A stretch of 64,000 nucleotides of DNA. Origin: Candidatus Thermochlorobacteriaceae bacterium (GTDB taxonomy: Bacteria; Bacteroidota; Chlorobiia; Chlorobiales; Thermochlorobacteraceae). The notes beneath the pieces are model-generated. The model was not told where the DNA came from. It saw only the letters and a program-made list of their open reading frames with translations, and did no database searches. Where the stretch lies: positions 280,001 through 344,000 of the forward strand of contig JAJUFC010000002.1 of the NCBI GenBank assembly GCA_029263855.1. The letters run 5' to 3'. Shown one piece after another: positions 1 through 9,785 of this stretch (position 1 is the first letter of the stretch; every line of letters starts with the position of its first letter). The position numbers were made by a program, and so were the translations under genes.

Positions 1-603
1 AAACTTGCAAAGCAATACAATGCGAAAATTCTCGTCGACGATGCGCATGCGGTCGGTGTGATTGGCAAAGGTGGTCGTGGTACGGCTTCAGAGTTCGGAT
101 TGGAAGACGCGGTCGATTTAACAATGGGGACGTTCTCCAAAACCTTTGCGTCGCTTGGCGGCTTTGTCGTCGGCGATAGAGCCGTGATTAACTACATCAA
201 ACATCACACGCCCGCGCTGATTTTTTCCGCTTCGCCGACGGCGGCAAGCGTGGCGGCGGCGCTGAAAGCGTTGGAGATTTTGAAAGAAGAAACTTGGCGC
301 GTCGACAAACTCGTCCAAAACGCAGACCGCGTGCGACAAGCCCTCAAATCACGCGGGTTCAAACTGATGGACTCGCGCACGGCGATTGTCTCGGTGATTA
401 TCGGTGACCAACACAAAACGCTTCTCTTTTGGCGCAAACTCTACGATGCGGGCGTGTTCGTCAATGCGTTTGTGCGTCCTGGCGTAATGCCCGGCTGGGA
501 GATGCTCCGCACGAGCTATATGACTTCTCACGAGGAGTGGCATTTGGACAAAATCGTAACGGAGTTTATTCGCGTTGGCAAAGAGCTTGAGGTGATTTCA
601 TAA
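1..603 (+). CDS. PLP-dependent alpha-oxoamine synthase, 5'-truncated (serine palmitoyltransferase / KBL / AONS group)
   Basis: The window opens inside this gene; the frame is open from base 1, so the N-terminus lies outside. Members condense an amino acid with an acyl-CoA using pyridoxal phosphate. Visible are the cofactor aspartate region VDDAHAVG (about bases 34-57), the Schiff-base lysine in [12 protein letters not shown] (lysine codon 139-141), and the block [20 protein letters not shown], typical of the family's C-terminal half. Substrate cannot be fixed from the fragment: Bacteroidota-type serine palmitoyltransferase-like enzymes, 2-amino-3-ketobutyrate CoA ligase and 8-amino-7-oxononanoate synthase all share these motifs. 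The next gene is convergent, 85 bases away. Confidence 0.85.
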   Translation, partial: KLAKQYNAKILVDDAHAVGVIGKGGRGTASEFGLEDAVDLTMGTFSKTFASLGGFVVGDRAVINYIKHHTPALIFSASPTAASVAAALKALEILKEETWRVDKLVQNADRVRQALKSRGFKLMDSRTAIVSVIIGDQHKTLLFWRKLYDAGVFVNAFVRPGVMPGWEMLRTSYMTSHEEWHLDKIVTEFIRVGKELEVIS

Positions 604-688
604 CTCCTCCTTGAATTTTTCCTTTCAAAACACAAAGGCGACGCGCTTCAACGCATCGCCTTTGCTTCTCACTGTCAATGTTGCAATG

Positions 689-2500
689 TTATTCGGCGAG
701 CGCAATCAACGCAACGCAGCCTTTTCCGCCGTGAACCCCCAGCACGGGCGAGATTTGGGTCAGTTCGACAGCAAGGTTTGGAAGAGTAGTCAGAAGTTTT
801 TCTTTGGCATATTCGGCGCGAGCGCGGTCGTCGGAATACACGATCGCCACCTTCGCCGTTGATTTCCCTTTCACATACTCGATGGCAAGGTCGATGGCTT
901 TGTTGAGCGCGCCTTTTTCTCCTCGCCCTTTTCCGCACTGAACCACTTTCCCGTTCTCGTCAAAGGTCAAAACGGGATTGAGTTGAAGCAACTTCGCGAT
1001 GAATCCTTTTGATTTCGAGAGGCGACCGCCGCGCACGAGGTTGTCAATCGTTTCCAAGCTCAAAAACGCTTTGATTTTCTTCGCGAGGTGATTCAATCGC
1101 TTCACGATGGCATCGACCGATTCGCCGCGATTGCGCATCTCGACGGCTTCGCGCACGAGAAATCCCAATCCCATTGAAGCGATTCGGCTATCGACAACGA
1201 CGATGTTGCGGTCTTTGAAAAATTTGCTTGACAGTTTTGCGTTTTGGCACGTGCCTGAAACGCTTGACGAGAGCATAATCGCGATGACGCTCTCGTAGCG
1301 GCGGAGCAAATCGTCGTAGGCTTGTTTGAATTGCGCAGTTGAGGGTTGAGAGGTTCTTGGAAATTCTTTGGAATGCTCGAGGCGGCGATAAAATTCGGTG
1401 GGCGAAATGGTGACGCGGTCTAAAAATTCTTCTTCGCCGAAACATAGCGAAAGCGGCACGAGCGCGATGTCGTTGGCTTCGAGATACTCGTCGGGAAGGT
1501 CGCAGGTCGAATCGGTGAGAATGCCGATGGGCTTTTTGCCGAAGGCGTTTTCGTGTTGCGCCTTCATATCCTCGAACTTCGTTTTTTGCAGAATGCCGTA
1601 GCGGGCGGCGATGTCGAAAATCGTTTGCGGCTCGTTGGTGTGAATATGGACTTTCGTTTTGCTCGCAGAGCCGCCGATGATGAGCGAATCGCCGTAGTTG
1701 AGCAGTTCTTTTCGCAACGATTTCTTATCAAACGCATCGCCATTTTCCAATACAAATTCGGTACAGAACTGAAAGGCGATTGCGTCGCTGTTAGATTCCA
1801 CTTGCGCGCCGTCGGACTCTACGGCTTCAACGGCGAAGACTTTTCGCTTGAAGGCTTCCTTCAAATTGCCTTGCGCGATGAATTTGGTTACGCCTTCGAC
1901 CATATCGACAAAGCCTTGCGCGCCTGAATCGACTACGCCCGCTTTTTTCAATACGGCTTCGCCGTTGACTTTGAGTTGTTCGGGCGTTTTGGCAAGCGAT
2001 TGTTTGGCGGCAATGAAAGATTCGTGGAAGAGATGTTTGAAGTCGGAGGTGATTTTGGAGAGTTCATGGACGGCGTGCGTCCAATCGCGAATGACGGTGA
2101 GAATTGTGCCTTCAACAGGATTCATCATCGCTTCGTAGGCATATTCTTTTGCACGCAGAAGCGCATTGGCAAAGTCGCGTGCGCTTGCGCGTTCCTTGCC
2201 TGACAAGCCTTCGTATAAGCCTTGATAGAACTGCGCCAAAATTGAGCCCGAATTTCCACGAGAGCCAACGAGCGCGGTGTCGGCGGCACAGCAAACAACA
2301 GCATCAATCGTCGAGTCGTCGCAATCATAAAGTCCATCAATGACCGCTTTGAGCGTGAGCGCCATGTTGGTGCCCGTGTCGCCGTCGGCAACCGGAAAGA
2401 CGTTGATTTTGTTGAGATATTCTTTGCGAAGAATGACGGATTCTGCACCTGCAATCATGCCGTGCTTTAATCGGCGACCGTTCAAATAGTGGATAGGCAT
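689..2500 (-). CDS. DAK2/DhaL-DegV fusion protein (fatty-acid kinase-like)
   Basis: A 603-residue protein. Residues 1-200 form a DhaL/DAK2 phosphotransferase domain with the metal/nucleotide motif DGDTGTNM (39-46) and GSRGNSGSILAQ. The last ~290 residues form a DegV-type fatty-acid-binding domain: LTDSTCDLP, SQPST, SSSVSGT, LETIDNLVRGGRLS and PVLGVHGGKG. In Gram-positives the kinase FakA and the fatty-acid carrier FakB are separate proteins; here the two activities appear covalently joined, which suggests phosphorylation of a bound fatty acid (inference). An ATG 99 bases upstream is in frame, but the start at 2500 places the family's usual N-terminus (MPIHYLNGRRLKHG). The flanking 350-base gap to 2852 holds no other gene and must carry divergent promoters. 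Confidence 0.88.
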   Translation of the reverse strand: MPIHYLNGRRLKHGMIAGAESVILRKEYLNKINVFPVADGDTGTNMALTLKAVIDGLYDCDDSTIDAVVCCAADTALVGSRGNSGSILAQFYQGLYEGLSGKERASARDFANALLRAKEYAYEAMMNPVEGTILTVIRDWTHAVHELSKITSDFKHLFHESFIAAKQSLAKTPEQLKVNGEAVLKKAGVVDSGAQGFVDMVEGVTKFIAQGNLKEAFKRKVFAVEAVESDGAQVESNSDAIAFQFCTEFVLENGDAFDKKSLRKELLNYGDSLIIGGSASKTKVHIHTNEPQTIFDIAARYGILQKTKFEDMKAQHENAFGKKPIGILTDSTCDLPDEYLEANDIALVPLSLCFGEEEFLDRVTISPTEFYRRLEHSKEFPRTSQPSTAQFKQAYDDLLRRYESVIAIMLSSSVSGTCQNAKLSSKFFKDRNIVVVDSRIASMGLGFLVREAVEMRNRGESVDAIVKRLNHLAKKIKAFLSLETIDNLVRGGRLSKSKGFIAKLLQLNPVLTFDENGKVVQCGKGRGEKGALNKAIDLAIEYVKGKSTAKVAIVYSDDRARAEYAKEKLLTTLPNLAVELTQISPVLGVHGGKGCVALIALAE

Positions 2501-2851
2501 CGTTTCAATTAACCTTGATTGTTGGAATATGAAATCGAATTGAACGGGCAGGCTAAAGGCGTCAGTGGCGGAGCGGCAGGGCGTTTGATGAAATGTCATT
2601 CAATTTCAAACGGTCGCGTGACCTTCAGTTCTTGCCAAAGCCATCATCTCGAGTAGTATTCATCATTTCACTTCCAAGCCCATCAATTCTTTCGTGTCAC
2701 ACAAACAAACAGCAGTAAAGCGTTCAATCAAGTGGCGTGAATTTAAGAACGATTTTCAAAAAAGCAAGCCTATGTGCTATGAAAGTTTGTTTTGAGTTCT
2801 TTACATTGCGCGTCTGTTATCAACCATTCACTTTCTCAACTTTATCTCGAT

Positions 2852-4549
2852 ATGCGCTTCGTTTCTCGCTTTCTTTCTATCGTTTTACTCTTTATTTGTG
2901 CGTGCCAAAGTGCGCCAGTGCCGCCGACACTTTCAACCGATTCCAAATCTCAATCAGGCTACGCGCTCATTACGCCTACCTTGCTCAAAGCACACCTTTC
3001 GTTTCTTGCCAGCGACGAACTTGAAGGACGCGAAACGGCAAAGCGCGGTCAAAAAGTCGCCGCTCGATACATTGCCACAGAGTTCGAGAAATTCGGCTTA
3101 AAACCAATGGGCGATAGCGGCAGTTACTTTCAAAAATTTCGCGTCAAGGAAGAACAACTCGGCATGAAGAGCACGATTTCCGTCTCGATATCGTCGCCTG
3201 TAAAATCAAAGCGAAACAAAGCGGCGCGCACTGCAGAGACGAAAGTGTATGATAAATTCTTCGAGGATTTTTATGGGTTTGGCAGAAATTTTCGTGATGC
3301 GGCAAAGTCGGTCAGCGGTTCGGTGCTGTTTGCAGGCTATGGCATTGACGACGAAATGAATTACAAGTATTCTGACTATGCGGGCGTTTCAGCAAAAAAT
3401 AAAATCGTGTTGGTGCTTGGCGGAGAGCCGCAAGACAACAACCCCGCCAGCGCGTTTGCGGGAACGCAACCAACGAAGTGGAGCGACGCGCGCGTCAAAA
3501 CTCGTGCGGCATTTGAGCAAAAAGCCGCCGCTCTGCTGATTGTTTCAGACCTCAACGGCGTGCCGATTCGCGAGCAACTCAAGCCCGAACTGCGCGATAT
3601 GATGGTGATGAGTACCATGTCGCTTGTTGGTGAAAAAGAATCGCTCACAGCCTCACCGCTTGCTCAACCGAAGCAAAGTGTGCCTGTTTTTTACATCTCG
3701 TCTGAAATTGCCAATCACATCTTGAAGCCCAGCGGCAAAACCGTTTCCGCACTTCGTTCTGAAATTGATAAAACAGGAAAGCCAAATTCGTTTGATGTTC
3801 CTGATGCAACGGTTTCGCTCGTGATTGATTTTTCCGAAAAAATTGTGGAGACGGAAAACGTCTGCGCTATGCTTGAAGGTTCAGACGAGACCATGAAGCA
3901 AGAAGCGATTGTCGTTACGGCACACTACGACCACGTCGGCGCAGGCGCAAGTGGCAACATCTACAACGGTGCTGACGACGACGGTAGCGGCACAACGGCG
4001 GTACTCGCCCTTGCCGAAGCCTTCGCCAAAAACAACATCAAGCCAAAGCGCAGTCTCATTTTCATGACCGTTTCAGGCGAAGAAAAAGGCTTGCTCGGCT
4101 CGGATTACTACACCCAACACCCAACCTTTCCACTTAAAAACACGATTGTAAATTTGAACATCGATATGATTGGTCGAATGGGCGGCGACTATGAACATTC
4201 CGACAACCCGAACTACGTCTATGTGATTGGCTCGGACAAAATCTCAACCGATTTGGATAGCGTCATGAAAATTGAAAATGCGCTCACCGAAAATTTGCTC
4301 TTGGATTACAAATACAACAGCGACGACGACCCGAACCGATTTTATTACCGAAGCGACCATTACAATTTCGCCAAGAACAACATTCCCGTCATTTTCTTCT
4401 TTAACGGCACACATGCCGATTATCACGGCATTCATGACGAAGTGGATAAAATTCACTTCGAGAAAATGGCAAAAGTTACACGGCTCGTTTTTGGGATTGC
4501 TTGGAACTTATCGAATCGCGTAGAGCCACTGAAAAAGCGTGCGTTGTAG
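2852..4549 (+). CDS. M28 family metallopeptidase, lipoprotein
   Basis: A 565-residue secreted aminopeptidase-type enzyme. The N-terminus MRFVSRFLSIVLLFICAC is a lipoprotein signal peptide with lipobox I-C-A-C (Cys18). A protease-associated-like insert lies in the middle. The C-terminal M28 catalytic domain has the zinc ligands of a bimetallic peptidase: AHYDHVG, NGADDDGSG, SGEEKGLLGS, NIDMIGRMG and HGIHDEVDKI. Upstream in-frame starts at 2792 are less likely because they precede the signal peptide. Its stop is 5 bases from the convergent TPR gene. Likely role: periplasmic or outer-membrane peptide degradation. Confidence 0.9.
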   Translation: MRFVSRFLSIVLLFICACQSAPVPPTLSTDSKSQSGYALITPTLLKAHLSFLASDELEGRETAKRGQKVAARYIATEFEKFGLKPMGDSGSYFQKFRVKEEQLGMKSTISVSISSPVKSKRNKAARTAETKVYDKFFEDFYGFGRNFRDAAKSVSGSVLFAGYGIDDEMNYKYSDYAGVSAKNKIVLVLGGEPQDNNPASAFAGTQPTKWSDARVKTRAAFEQKAAALLIVSDLNGVPIREQLKPELRDMMVMSTMSLVGEKESLTASPLAQPKQSVPVFYISSEIANHILKPSGKTVSALRSEIDKTGKPNSFDVPDATVSLVIDFSEKIVETENVCAMLEGSDETMKQEAIVVTAHYDHVGAGASGNIYNGADDDGSGTTAVLALAEAFAKNNIKPKRSLIFMTVSGEEKGLLGSDYYTQHPTFPLKNTIVNLNIDMIGRMGGDYEHSDNPNYVYVIGSDKISTDLDSVMKIENALTENLLLDYKYNSDDDPNRFYYRSDHYNFAKNNIPVIFFFNGTHADYHGIHDEVDKIHFEKMAKVTRLVFGIAWNLSNRVEPLKKRAL

Positions 4550-4554
4550 CGCGT

Positions 4555-5496
4555 TTATTGCTGTGCGCCATAGCGTTCGAGAAGTTCGGCGGCGCGTTTG
4601 CCTGCGTCGTTGTTTGGGTTGAGATTTCGTGCGGTTTGCCAAAGTTTTTTTGCCTCGTCCCATCGTTCAATTTGTGCGTAAAGAATGCCCAAGTTGAGGT
4701 GCGCTTTTTGATGGGTTGGATGTTCATCGACGACGCGGCGCATTTCCGCAACACCTTCACGCTGCAAGCCTTGATTAAGCAGGCAGATGGCATAGTCGAC
4801 GCGTGCGTCAGGATTTTTGGGGTCGAGTTCTAAATAGCGTGCGTAAAGTTGCGCGGCGGTCGCGTGTTCTTTTGCGTCGTCGTAGAGGTTGGCGGCGCGA
4901 AGCAGAAGTTTCGTTTCGTTTCGGTCTGTGGCTTCAAAGGCGGCGATGCTCCACTCGCCTCCTAAATCCAATCGTTCATTTTCAATGAAGACTTCGGAGA
5001 GCGCAAGTGCGGCAAGTCGCTTTTTGCTTTTGTCTGTTTCTTTTTCGTATTGCGCTTTCAAAACGTCAATTCGTTCTAAAACGGATTTATCCGTGATTAC
5101 TTTTGGCGGCGGTGCGTTGGGCTGAATTGCACGTGAATTGACCGATGGATTTTGCGTTTCGGGCTGTGCGCCTGCACCCGCCGCACCCGATAGCGAAAAC
5201 CCCTTCTTGCCTGAAATAAGCCCTTGATAACCCAGCACGCTGAAGAGTAACAACATCGCAACGCTGACGAAAATCAATGCTGTTTGCTCTTTTTTAGCTG
5301 ATGATTTTTGAGTGGTTCGTGGGTCTTTTTTTCGCTCTTGCTTTATCGCATTTATCGTTGGTGCGTCTTCGTCGATGGCAGTTAAATCGCTTCCGCAGTT
5401 GTGGCATTGCGTATCGCTTGGTGCAACCGCGACGCCACATGACGGGCAGAACGTTTTTACTTCCTCGGTTTCTGCTTGTGGATTCAATCCGTTCAT
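4555..5496 (-). CDS. Zinc-ribbon / transmembrane / TPR protein
   Basis: 313 residues in three parts. An N-terminal zinc ribbon has CPSCG...CHNCG (residues ~17-36). One membrane helix sits near residues 72-95 (TALIFVSVAMLLLFSVLGYQG). The C-terminal half has tetratricopeptide repeats (for example AAQLYARYLELDPKNPDARVDYAICLLNQG and the next two units). It is probably an inner-membrane scaffold with TPRs on the far side of the helix; no enzymatic motif is visible. The stop of the upstream HU gene and this ATG are only 2 bases apart, so the two are co-transcribed. Function unknown. Confidence 0.8.
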   Translation of the reverse strand: MNGLNPQAETEEVKTFCPSCGVAVAPSDTQCHNCGSDLTAIDEDAPTINAIKQERKKDPRTTQKSSAKKEQTALIFVSVAMLLLFSVLGYQGLISGKKGFSLSGAAGAGAQPETQNPSVNSRAIQPNAPPPKVITDKSVLERIDVLKAQYEKETDKSKKRLAALALSEVFIENERLDLGGEWSIAAFEATDRNETKLLLRAANLYDDAKEHATAAQLYARYLELDPKNPDARVDYAICLLNQGLQREGVAEMRRVVDEHPTHQKAHLNLGILYAQIERWDEAKKLWQTARNLNPNNDAGKRAAELLERYGAQQ

Positions 5497-5498
5497 TG

Positions 5499-5798
5499 TT
5501 ATGTCTTTAATCCTTTCTTCAATTTGTCGCTGACAACCGATTTGAACTCTTTGGAGATTTTGAATGTCGGCACATACTTCTCATCGATATACACTTTTTC
5601 GCCCGTTCGAGGATTGTGCGCAATGCGTTTATTTTTCTTGCGCACGTTGAACGTGCCGAAGCCTCTGATTTCAATGCGCTCGCCCGATTTGAGCGATTCA
5701 ATAATGGTTTGTATGAATCCATCAACGACGGCTTCGGTTTCCTGCTTGGTTAAGCCCGACCGCGTTGCAATAATTCCGACAATGTCTGCTTTTGTCAC
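5499..5798 (-). CDS. HU/IHF family DNA-binding protein
   Basis: 99 residues with the full HU/IHF fold: N-terminal helices MTKADIVGIIATRSGLTK, the strand motif IEIRGFGTFNVRKK, the DNA-intercalating arm N-P-R-T-G (HNPRTGEKVYI) and a basic tail. Length and the RGFGTF signature are normal for the family. It bends and compacts DNA. The gene lies immediately upstream of the zinc-ribbon/TPR gene on the same strand. Confidence 0.93.
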   Translation of the reverse strand: MTKADIVGIIATRSGLTKQETEAVVDGFIQTIIESLKSGERIEIRGFGTFNVRKKNKRIAHNPRTGEKVYIDEKYVPTFKISKEFKSVVSDKLKKGLKT

Positions 5799-5855
5799 GG
5801 TACTACTGAAAGATTAGTTGGTTTGATGAATCAAACTTTTGATGAGATTTGAAGA

Positions 5856-6224
5856 TTAACCCTTGAACCAAAGTCGCGCCGCTACGATAACTAAAAACAG
5901 CGCGAAGCCTTTGCGAACCCACTCTTCTGAAGCGGATAGCGCGACTTTGGAGCCGACAAGCGACCCGATAAATAAACTTGATGCAATGACAGCGGCATAC
6001 TTCAGATGCTCGGTTGTAATTTTTCCCGCCTTGTAATACTCGAGCGCGCCCAAAATTCCAACCGGAAGTAAAAATACCAAGAGCGATGTGCCCGTTGCGG
6101 TCTTTTGCGAAAAGCCTAAAAGCAACGCCAACGCAGGAACGATAACCACCCCGCCGCCAATGCCGAACATGCCCGACAGAATTCCCGCCGCCAACCCAAT
6201 CGCTAAAAGCGCAATCCAAATCAT
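5856..6224 (-). CDS. TauE/SafE family membrane protein, half-size
   Basis: 122 residues with about four membrane helices and the family signature GILSGMFGIGGGVVIVPAL near the N-terminus. Classical TauE/SafE exporters (sulfite or organosulfonate) are about 250 residues with two such repeats; this protein has one repeat and a normal stop, so it probably works as a dimer. Substrate cannot be assigned. It ends 57 bases upstream of the HU start, and its ATG is 34 bases after the ftsH stop, consistent with one minus-strand run. Confidence 0.8.
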   Translation of the reverse strand: MIWIALLAIGLAAGILSGMFGIGGGVVIVPALALLLGFSQKTATGTSLLVFLLPVGILGALEYYKAGKITTEHLKYAAVIASSLFIGSLVGSKVALSASEEWVRKGFALFLVIVAARLWFKG

Positions 6225-6257
6225 TAATTATTGCTTGATTGATTTGTCCTTTGTGAA

Positions 6258-8261
6258 TCACTCGACCGGTGCGAGCGTTTCACCAGCGATGACTTTATCG
6301 ATTTCCACGTTGTCCAAAGTTTCGCGCTCGACCAGCGTTTTAGCAAGGCGGTGGAGAATGTCGATATTTTCGGTCAAGATGCGCTTTGCCTCTTGCATGC
6401 AGGTGATAACAATATGACGCACTTCGCTGTCAATGGCGACGGCGGTCTCTTCGCTGTAATCGCGCATGCGTCCGAAGTCGCGACCGAGAAAGACTTCTTG
6501 CTGTTTCGAGCCGTAGTTAAGCGGTCCGAGTTTTTCGCTCATTCCCCATTCGCAAACCATTTTGCGAGCGAGTTCAGTGGCGCGCTCAATGTCGTTGCCC
6601 GCGCCGGTTGAAATTTCGTGGTAGATAATTTCTTCTGCGGCGCGTCCGCCCAGCGCGTAAGTAATCATCGCGATGAGATATTCTCTTGTGTAGGTGTATT
6701 TGTCCTCGAGCGGCAGGTAGGACGTCAATCCTAAGGCTCTGCCGCGCGGAATGATGGTTACTTTGTGCACGGGGTCGGAGCCTTTGGTGAATTTAGCAAC
6801 GAGCACGTGTCCCGATTCGTGATACGCCGTTACTTCTTTGTCTTTTGGCGAAATCAAGACGCTCTTGCGCTCGGGTCCCATCAGGACTTTATCGCGGGCT
6901 TCTTCGAGGTCGGCTTTGGTAACTTCGGTGCGATTTGCGCGTGCGGCAAGCAAGGCGGCTTCGTTGCAGAGATTGGCTAAATCGGCACCAGCAAAGCCGG
7001 GCGTGCCTTTGGCGATAGTTTTGAGGTCGACGTCCTGCGCGATTGGAATTTTGCGCAAATGAATTTTGAGAATTTTTTCTCTACCGACAACATCGGGCTT
7101 GTCAACAACGACTTGTCGATCGAAGCGTCCGGGACGAAGCAGAGCGGAGTCGAGCACGTCAGGGCGGTTTGTAGCGGCAAGCAGAATGATGTTTTCGCTT
7201 GTATTGAATCCGTCCATCTCGACAAGGAGTTGGTTCAAAGTTTGTTCACGCTCATCGTGTCCACCGCCTAATCCTGCGCCGCGTTGGCGACCGACCGCGT
7301 CAATCTCATCGATAAAGACAATGCACGGCGCATTTGCGCGCGCTTGTTCAAATAAATCTCTTACGCGGCTTGCGCCAACGCCGACGAACATCTCCACGAA
7401 ATCTGCGCCCGACATTGAGAAGAACGGCACACGTGCTTCTCCTGCAACGGCTTTGGCAAGCAAGGTTTTGCCTGTTCCGGGCGGACCAAGCAAGAGCACA
7501 CCTTTCGGAATTTTTCCGCCTAATGCTTGATACTTTTCGGGTGCTTTGAGAAAGTCGACCACTTCGCGCAGTTCTTCTTTGGCTTCTTCGCACCCGGCAA
7601 CATCGTTGAATGTTACTTTCGTGTCCATTTCCGTAATCATTTTCGCGCGACTGCGTCCGAAATTGAACACATTGCGCGACATGCCATTTTGCGCGCTCAT
7701 TCGTCGAATCAAGACGAAGTAAATCAACGCGATAATAATCCATGGCGCGAAGTAGAGCAGGAGCTGCGACGTGCCTTCATCTTTGACTTCGACGCGGAAC
7801 TTAATTTCTTTTTCAATCAATACCTTTGCATCTTCATTTGTAAAAGTGGGCATTTTCACGGCGAACTTGTTCGTGCGTTTTTGGCTTCCGTCAATCGTTG
7901 TAATCGTTTCAAAGTTTTTGAGGTCGCCTCTAAACCGTGCCGTTCCGCTTGCGTCAAGTTTTTCAATCACGCCTTCACGAACCAAATTTTTATTAACCAA
8001 CTGCACGTATTCGTTGTAGGAAATTTCAGGCTCTTGGGGTTCGGAGGGCGAAAAGAGCCGTTGAAGCAATAGGAACACGCCGAAAATCAGCACGCCATAA
8101 ATGAGAAATCGAATGGTGCGCTTTGCGCCGTCGTCTTCACCGTTGTTGTTATTTTTTCCGCCAAAGATAGGGTCGTTTTCCCGCACAGGTTTAAAGCGGT
8201 TACGTCCGTTTTCTTTTTTGGATTGAGTGGGGCGGTTTTTCAAAAATTCGTGGTCAGCCAT
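6258..8261 (-). CDS. ftsH: ATP-dependent zinc metalloprotease FtsH
   Basis: 667 residues. An N-terminal asparagine-rich cytosolic extension (residues 1-47) precedes a first membrane helix (about 49-67), a periplasmic domain, and a second helix (about 168-186). The AAA+ domain has Walker A GPPGTGKT (259-266), Walker B VFIDEID and the second region of homology [22 protein letters not shown]. The zinc protease site is HESGH. The enzyme degrades membrane and short-lived cytosolic proteins. The ATG at 8261 lacks an obvious Shine-Dalgarno. No residue in the main motifs is missing. Confidence 0.97.
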   Translation of the reverse strand: MADHEFLKNRPTQSKKENGRNRFKPVRENDPIFGGKNNNNGEDDGAKRTIRFLIYGVLIFGVFLLLQRLFSPSEPQEPEISYNEYVQLVNKNLVREGVIEKLDASGTARFRGDLKNFETITTIDGSQKRTNKFAVKMPTFTNEDAKVLIEKEIKFRVEVKDEGTSQLLLYFAPWIIIALIYFVLIRRMSAQNGMSRNVFNFGRSRAKMITEMDTKVTFNDVAGCEEAKEELREVVDFLKAPEKYQALGGKIPKGVLLLGPPGTGKTLLAKAVAGEARVPFFSMSGADFVEMFVGVGASRVRDLFEQARANAPCIVFIDEIDAVGRQRGAGLGGGHDEREQTLNQLLVEMDGFNTSENIILLAATNRPDVLDSALLRPGRFDRQVVVDKPDVVGREKILKIHLRKIPIAQDVDLKTIAKGTPGFAGADLANLCNEAALLAARANRTEVTKADLEEARDKVLMGPERKSVLISPKDKEVTAYHESGHVLVAKFTKGSDPVHKVTIIPRGRALGLTSYLPLEDKYTYTREYLIAMITYALGGRAAEEIIYHEISTGAGNDIERATELARKMVCEWGMSEKLGPLNYGSKQQEVFLGRDFGRMRDYSEETAVAIDSEVRHIVITCMQEAKRILTENIDILHRLAKTLVERETLDNVEIDKVIAGETLAPVE

Positions 8262-8302
8262 GATTTACTTCTGATTGGTTAAGCCGTTCGGCTCTTTGTT
8301 GG

Positions 8303-8332
8303 ATTTACGGCGTTCATATTTACGGCGTTCAT
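8303..8332. repeat. Perfect tandem duplication of a 15-bp unit
   Basis: The unit ATTTACGGCGTTCAT occurs twice back to back (8303-8317 and 8318-8332) between ftsH and hpt. The second copy contains the hpt stop codon, so the duplication sits exactly at the 3' end of that gene. It resembles a recent slippage duplication. Confidence 0.9.
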
Positions 8333-8883
8333 TCTGAGAGTCGATAAATGCTTTTCAAGTTACGTTTCTTCTGCTTGTAATCTAAACCGTAGCCGATTAC
8401 AAAATGTTTCGGAATCGTAAATCCAATGTAATCAATCTTGAAGGTGAGCTCAGAGACACCTTCTTTGAAGAGCAGTGCGCAGAATTTGAGCGTATTCGGT
8501 TCTTTTTGAAGTAGGGCTTCGCGAATGTAGTTCATGGAAAGTCCTGAGTCGACGATGTCGTCAATCACAATCACATCTCTGCCTTTGATGTCGGCGTCAA
8601 TGGGTTTAAGGAGTTTGACGTTGCCTGATGAAATTTTCGCGTCGCCGTAGCTAGAAAGTTTGTAGAAGTCGATTTCAATATCAATATCCGTAATTGCACG
8701 GCAAAGGTCGGCGGTGAAAATGAACGCACCGTTAAGCAAGCCGATGAGAATCGGTGTTTTGCCTTTGTAATCTTGTTCGATTTGTCGTCCTAATTCTCGA
8801 ACACGTGCTTGAATTTCGGCTTCGGTAATGGCGACAACGAAAGTGTCATTATCAATATGGACGGGCTGATGGTCGGCGTTCAA
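8329..8883 (-). CDS. hpt: Hypoxanthine phosphoribosyltransferase
   Basis: Purine salvage enzyme joining hypoxanthine or guanine to PRPP. It shows the PRPP loop VIVIDDIVDSGLSM, the flexible-loop region FYKLSSYGD, and the base-contact end FVIGYGLDYKQKKRNL. The frame is open back to a TTG at 9006, but that would give an odd 41-residue extension and overlap the divergent gene. A TTG at 8883 gives 184 residues, the normal family length, and leaves room for divergent promoters, so I prefer it. No ATG is available near the expected start; the start remains uncertain. Confidence 0.88.
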   Translation of the reverse strand: MNADHQPVHIDNDTFVVAITEAEIQARVRELGRQIEQDYKGKTPILIGLLNGAFIFTADLCRAITDIDIEIDFYKLSSYGDAKISSGNVKLLKPIDADIKGRDVIVIDDIVDSGLSMNYIREALLQKEPNTLKFCALLFKEGVSELTFKIDYIGFTIPKHFVIGYGLDYKQKKRNLKSIYRLSE

Positions 8884-8987
8884 GGTCGGCAAATGATTGA
8901 TGTTGATGAGTTGATGTTGATTGAGATATGGGTGGTTTGTTATGAAATCTTTAACGAAGATAAGAAATCGCTTGAAAATTTTGTGCG

Positions 8988-8995
8988 TATCTTTG
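8988..8995 (+). promoter_or_regulatory. Candidate -7 promoter box (TATCTTTG)
   Basis: TATCTTTG matches the Bacteroidota -7 consensus TAnnTTTG exactly and lies just before the membrane-protein gene. A matching -33 TTTG at the usual distance is not seen, so this is half a promoter. If used, transcription would start around 9002, almost on the ATG at 9006, which would favour the second ATG at 9024. Confidence 0.4.
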
Positions 8996-9005
8996 CGCGT
9001 TCTCA

Positions 9006-9782
9006 ATGTTCAACCAGCGCCGAATGACGATTTCAAAACAACTTCCCAAGTTTTTTCTCTTCCTTGCAGCGGTATTTGCCGCTACGGTTTATTTTTTTTC
9101 AATGAACGGAGAGTTTGGAAATGTTCTCGTTCAGCCGCTTGTGCTCTATCCGACGCTCCTCGCCCCGATTCCGTTTTCGTTTTACATCTTCGCGTTGCTC
9201 CTTGTAGGCATGTTAGGATTAAGTCTGTTCCAATTTTTTCCGAAACAGCGCACGAATAAACGGCTTGCGAAGTCGCGCTTTCACCTTTCGGCAAGTATGC
9301 TCTTGTTCGGATTGTGGGTGATGGCGTGGTGCTACGATTTGCTTCTTGCGAGTGCGATTTCCGCCATGCTCTTGGTGGCTATGCTTGCGCGTGCGGCGAT
9401 GAATTTAGAACTTCGTGCGGCGGCGAAGCCGAGTGAGATTTGGCTTTTGCGCGCACCGACGATGCTTTTTTTCGGGTGGGTGACCTTTCTCACCGTTGTG
9501 AATTGGGCAACGCTCTTTCAATCGCTGAAGTGGAAACTCAAATGGCTTTCGCCTGATACTTGGGCAATTCTTCTGATAATTGCGCTCGCTTTGCTTTCGC
9601 TTTGGATTTGTTTCCGCTATCTCGATTTATTTTTCATCTCGGCTGTTGTTTGGGGGTTTGTCGGCATTGCGCTCAAAAAAGGCGTGAGCGTTTCGGTCAG
9701 TCGAACGGCGTGGCTCTCGATTTTCGTGATGGCACTGATTGTCTTGATTAAAGCCCCGCGCAAACTGATCGAAGAGACATAG
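9006..9782 (+). CDS. Polytopic membrane protein, possibly TspO/tryptophan-rich sensory protein-like
   Basis: 258 residues with about seven hydrophobic helices and almost no soluble loops. The stretch LLRAPTMLFFGWVTFLTVVNWATLF resembles the helix found in bacterial proteins labelled tryptophan-rich sensory protein, but overall identity cannot be judged by eye. An alternative ATG at 9024 (MTISKQLPKFF) would sit better behind the -7 box at 8988-8995. The next gene, nadE, is convergent and begins 3 bases after the stop. No catalytic motif. Confidence 0.7.
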   Translation: MFNQRRMTISKQLPKFFLFLAAVFAATVYFFSMNGEFGNVLVQPLVLYPTLLAPIPFSFYIFALLLVGMLGLSLFQFFPKQRTNKRLAKSRFHLSASMLLFGLWVMAWCYDLLLASAISAMLLVAMLARAAMNLELRAAAKPSEIWLLRAPTMLFFGWVTFLTVVNWATLFQSLKWKLKWLSPDTWAILLIIALALLSLWICFRYLDLFFISAVVWGFVGIALKKGVSVSVSRTAWLSIFVMALIVLIKAPRKLIEET

Positions 9783-9785
9783 GTC

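Noticed and set aside
2501-2851. Small open frames in the gap between the DAK2-DegV and M28 genes
   Set aside because: They overlap the M28 signal-peptide region in another frame and show no motif or start signal; the gap looks like a divergent promoter region.
8884-9006. N-terminal extension of hypoxanthine phosphoribosyltransferase
   Set aside because: The 41 extra residues resemble no part of the family and would remove the divergent promoter region.
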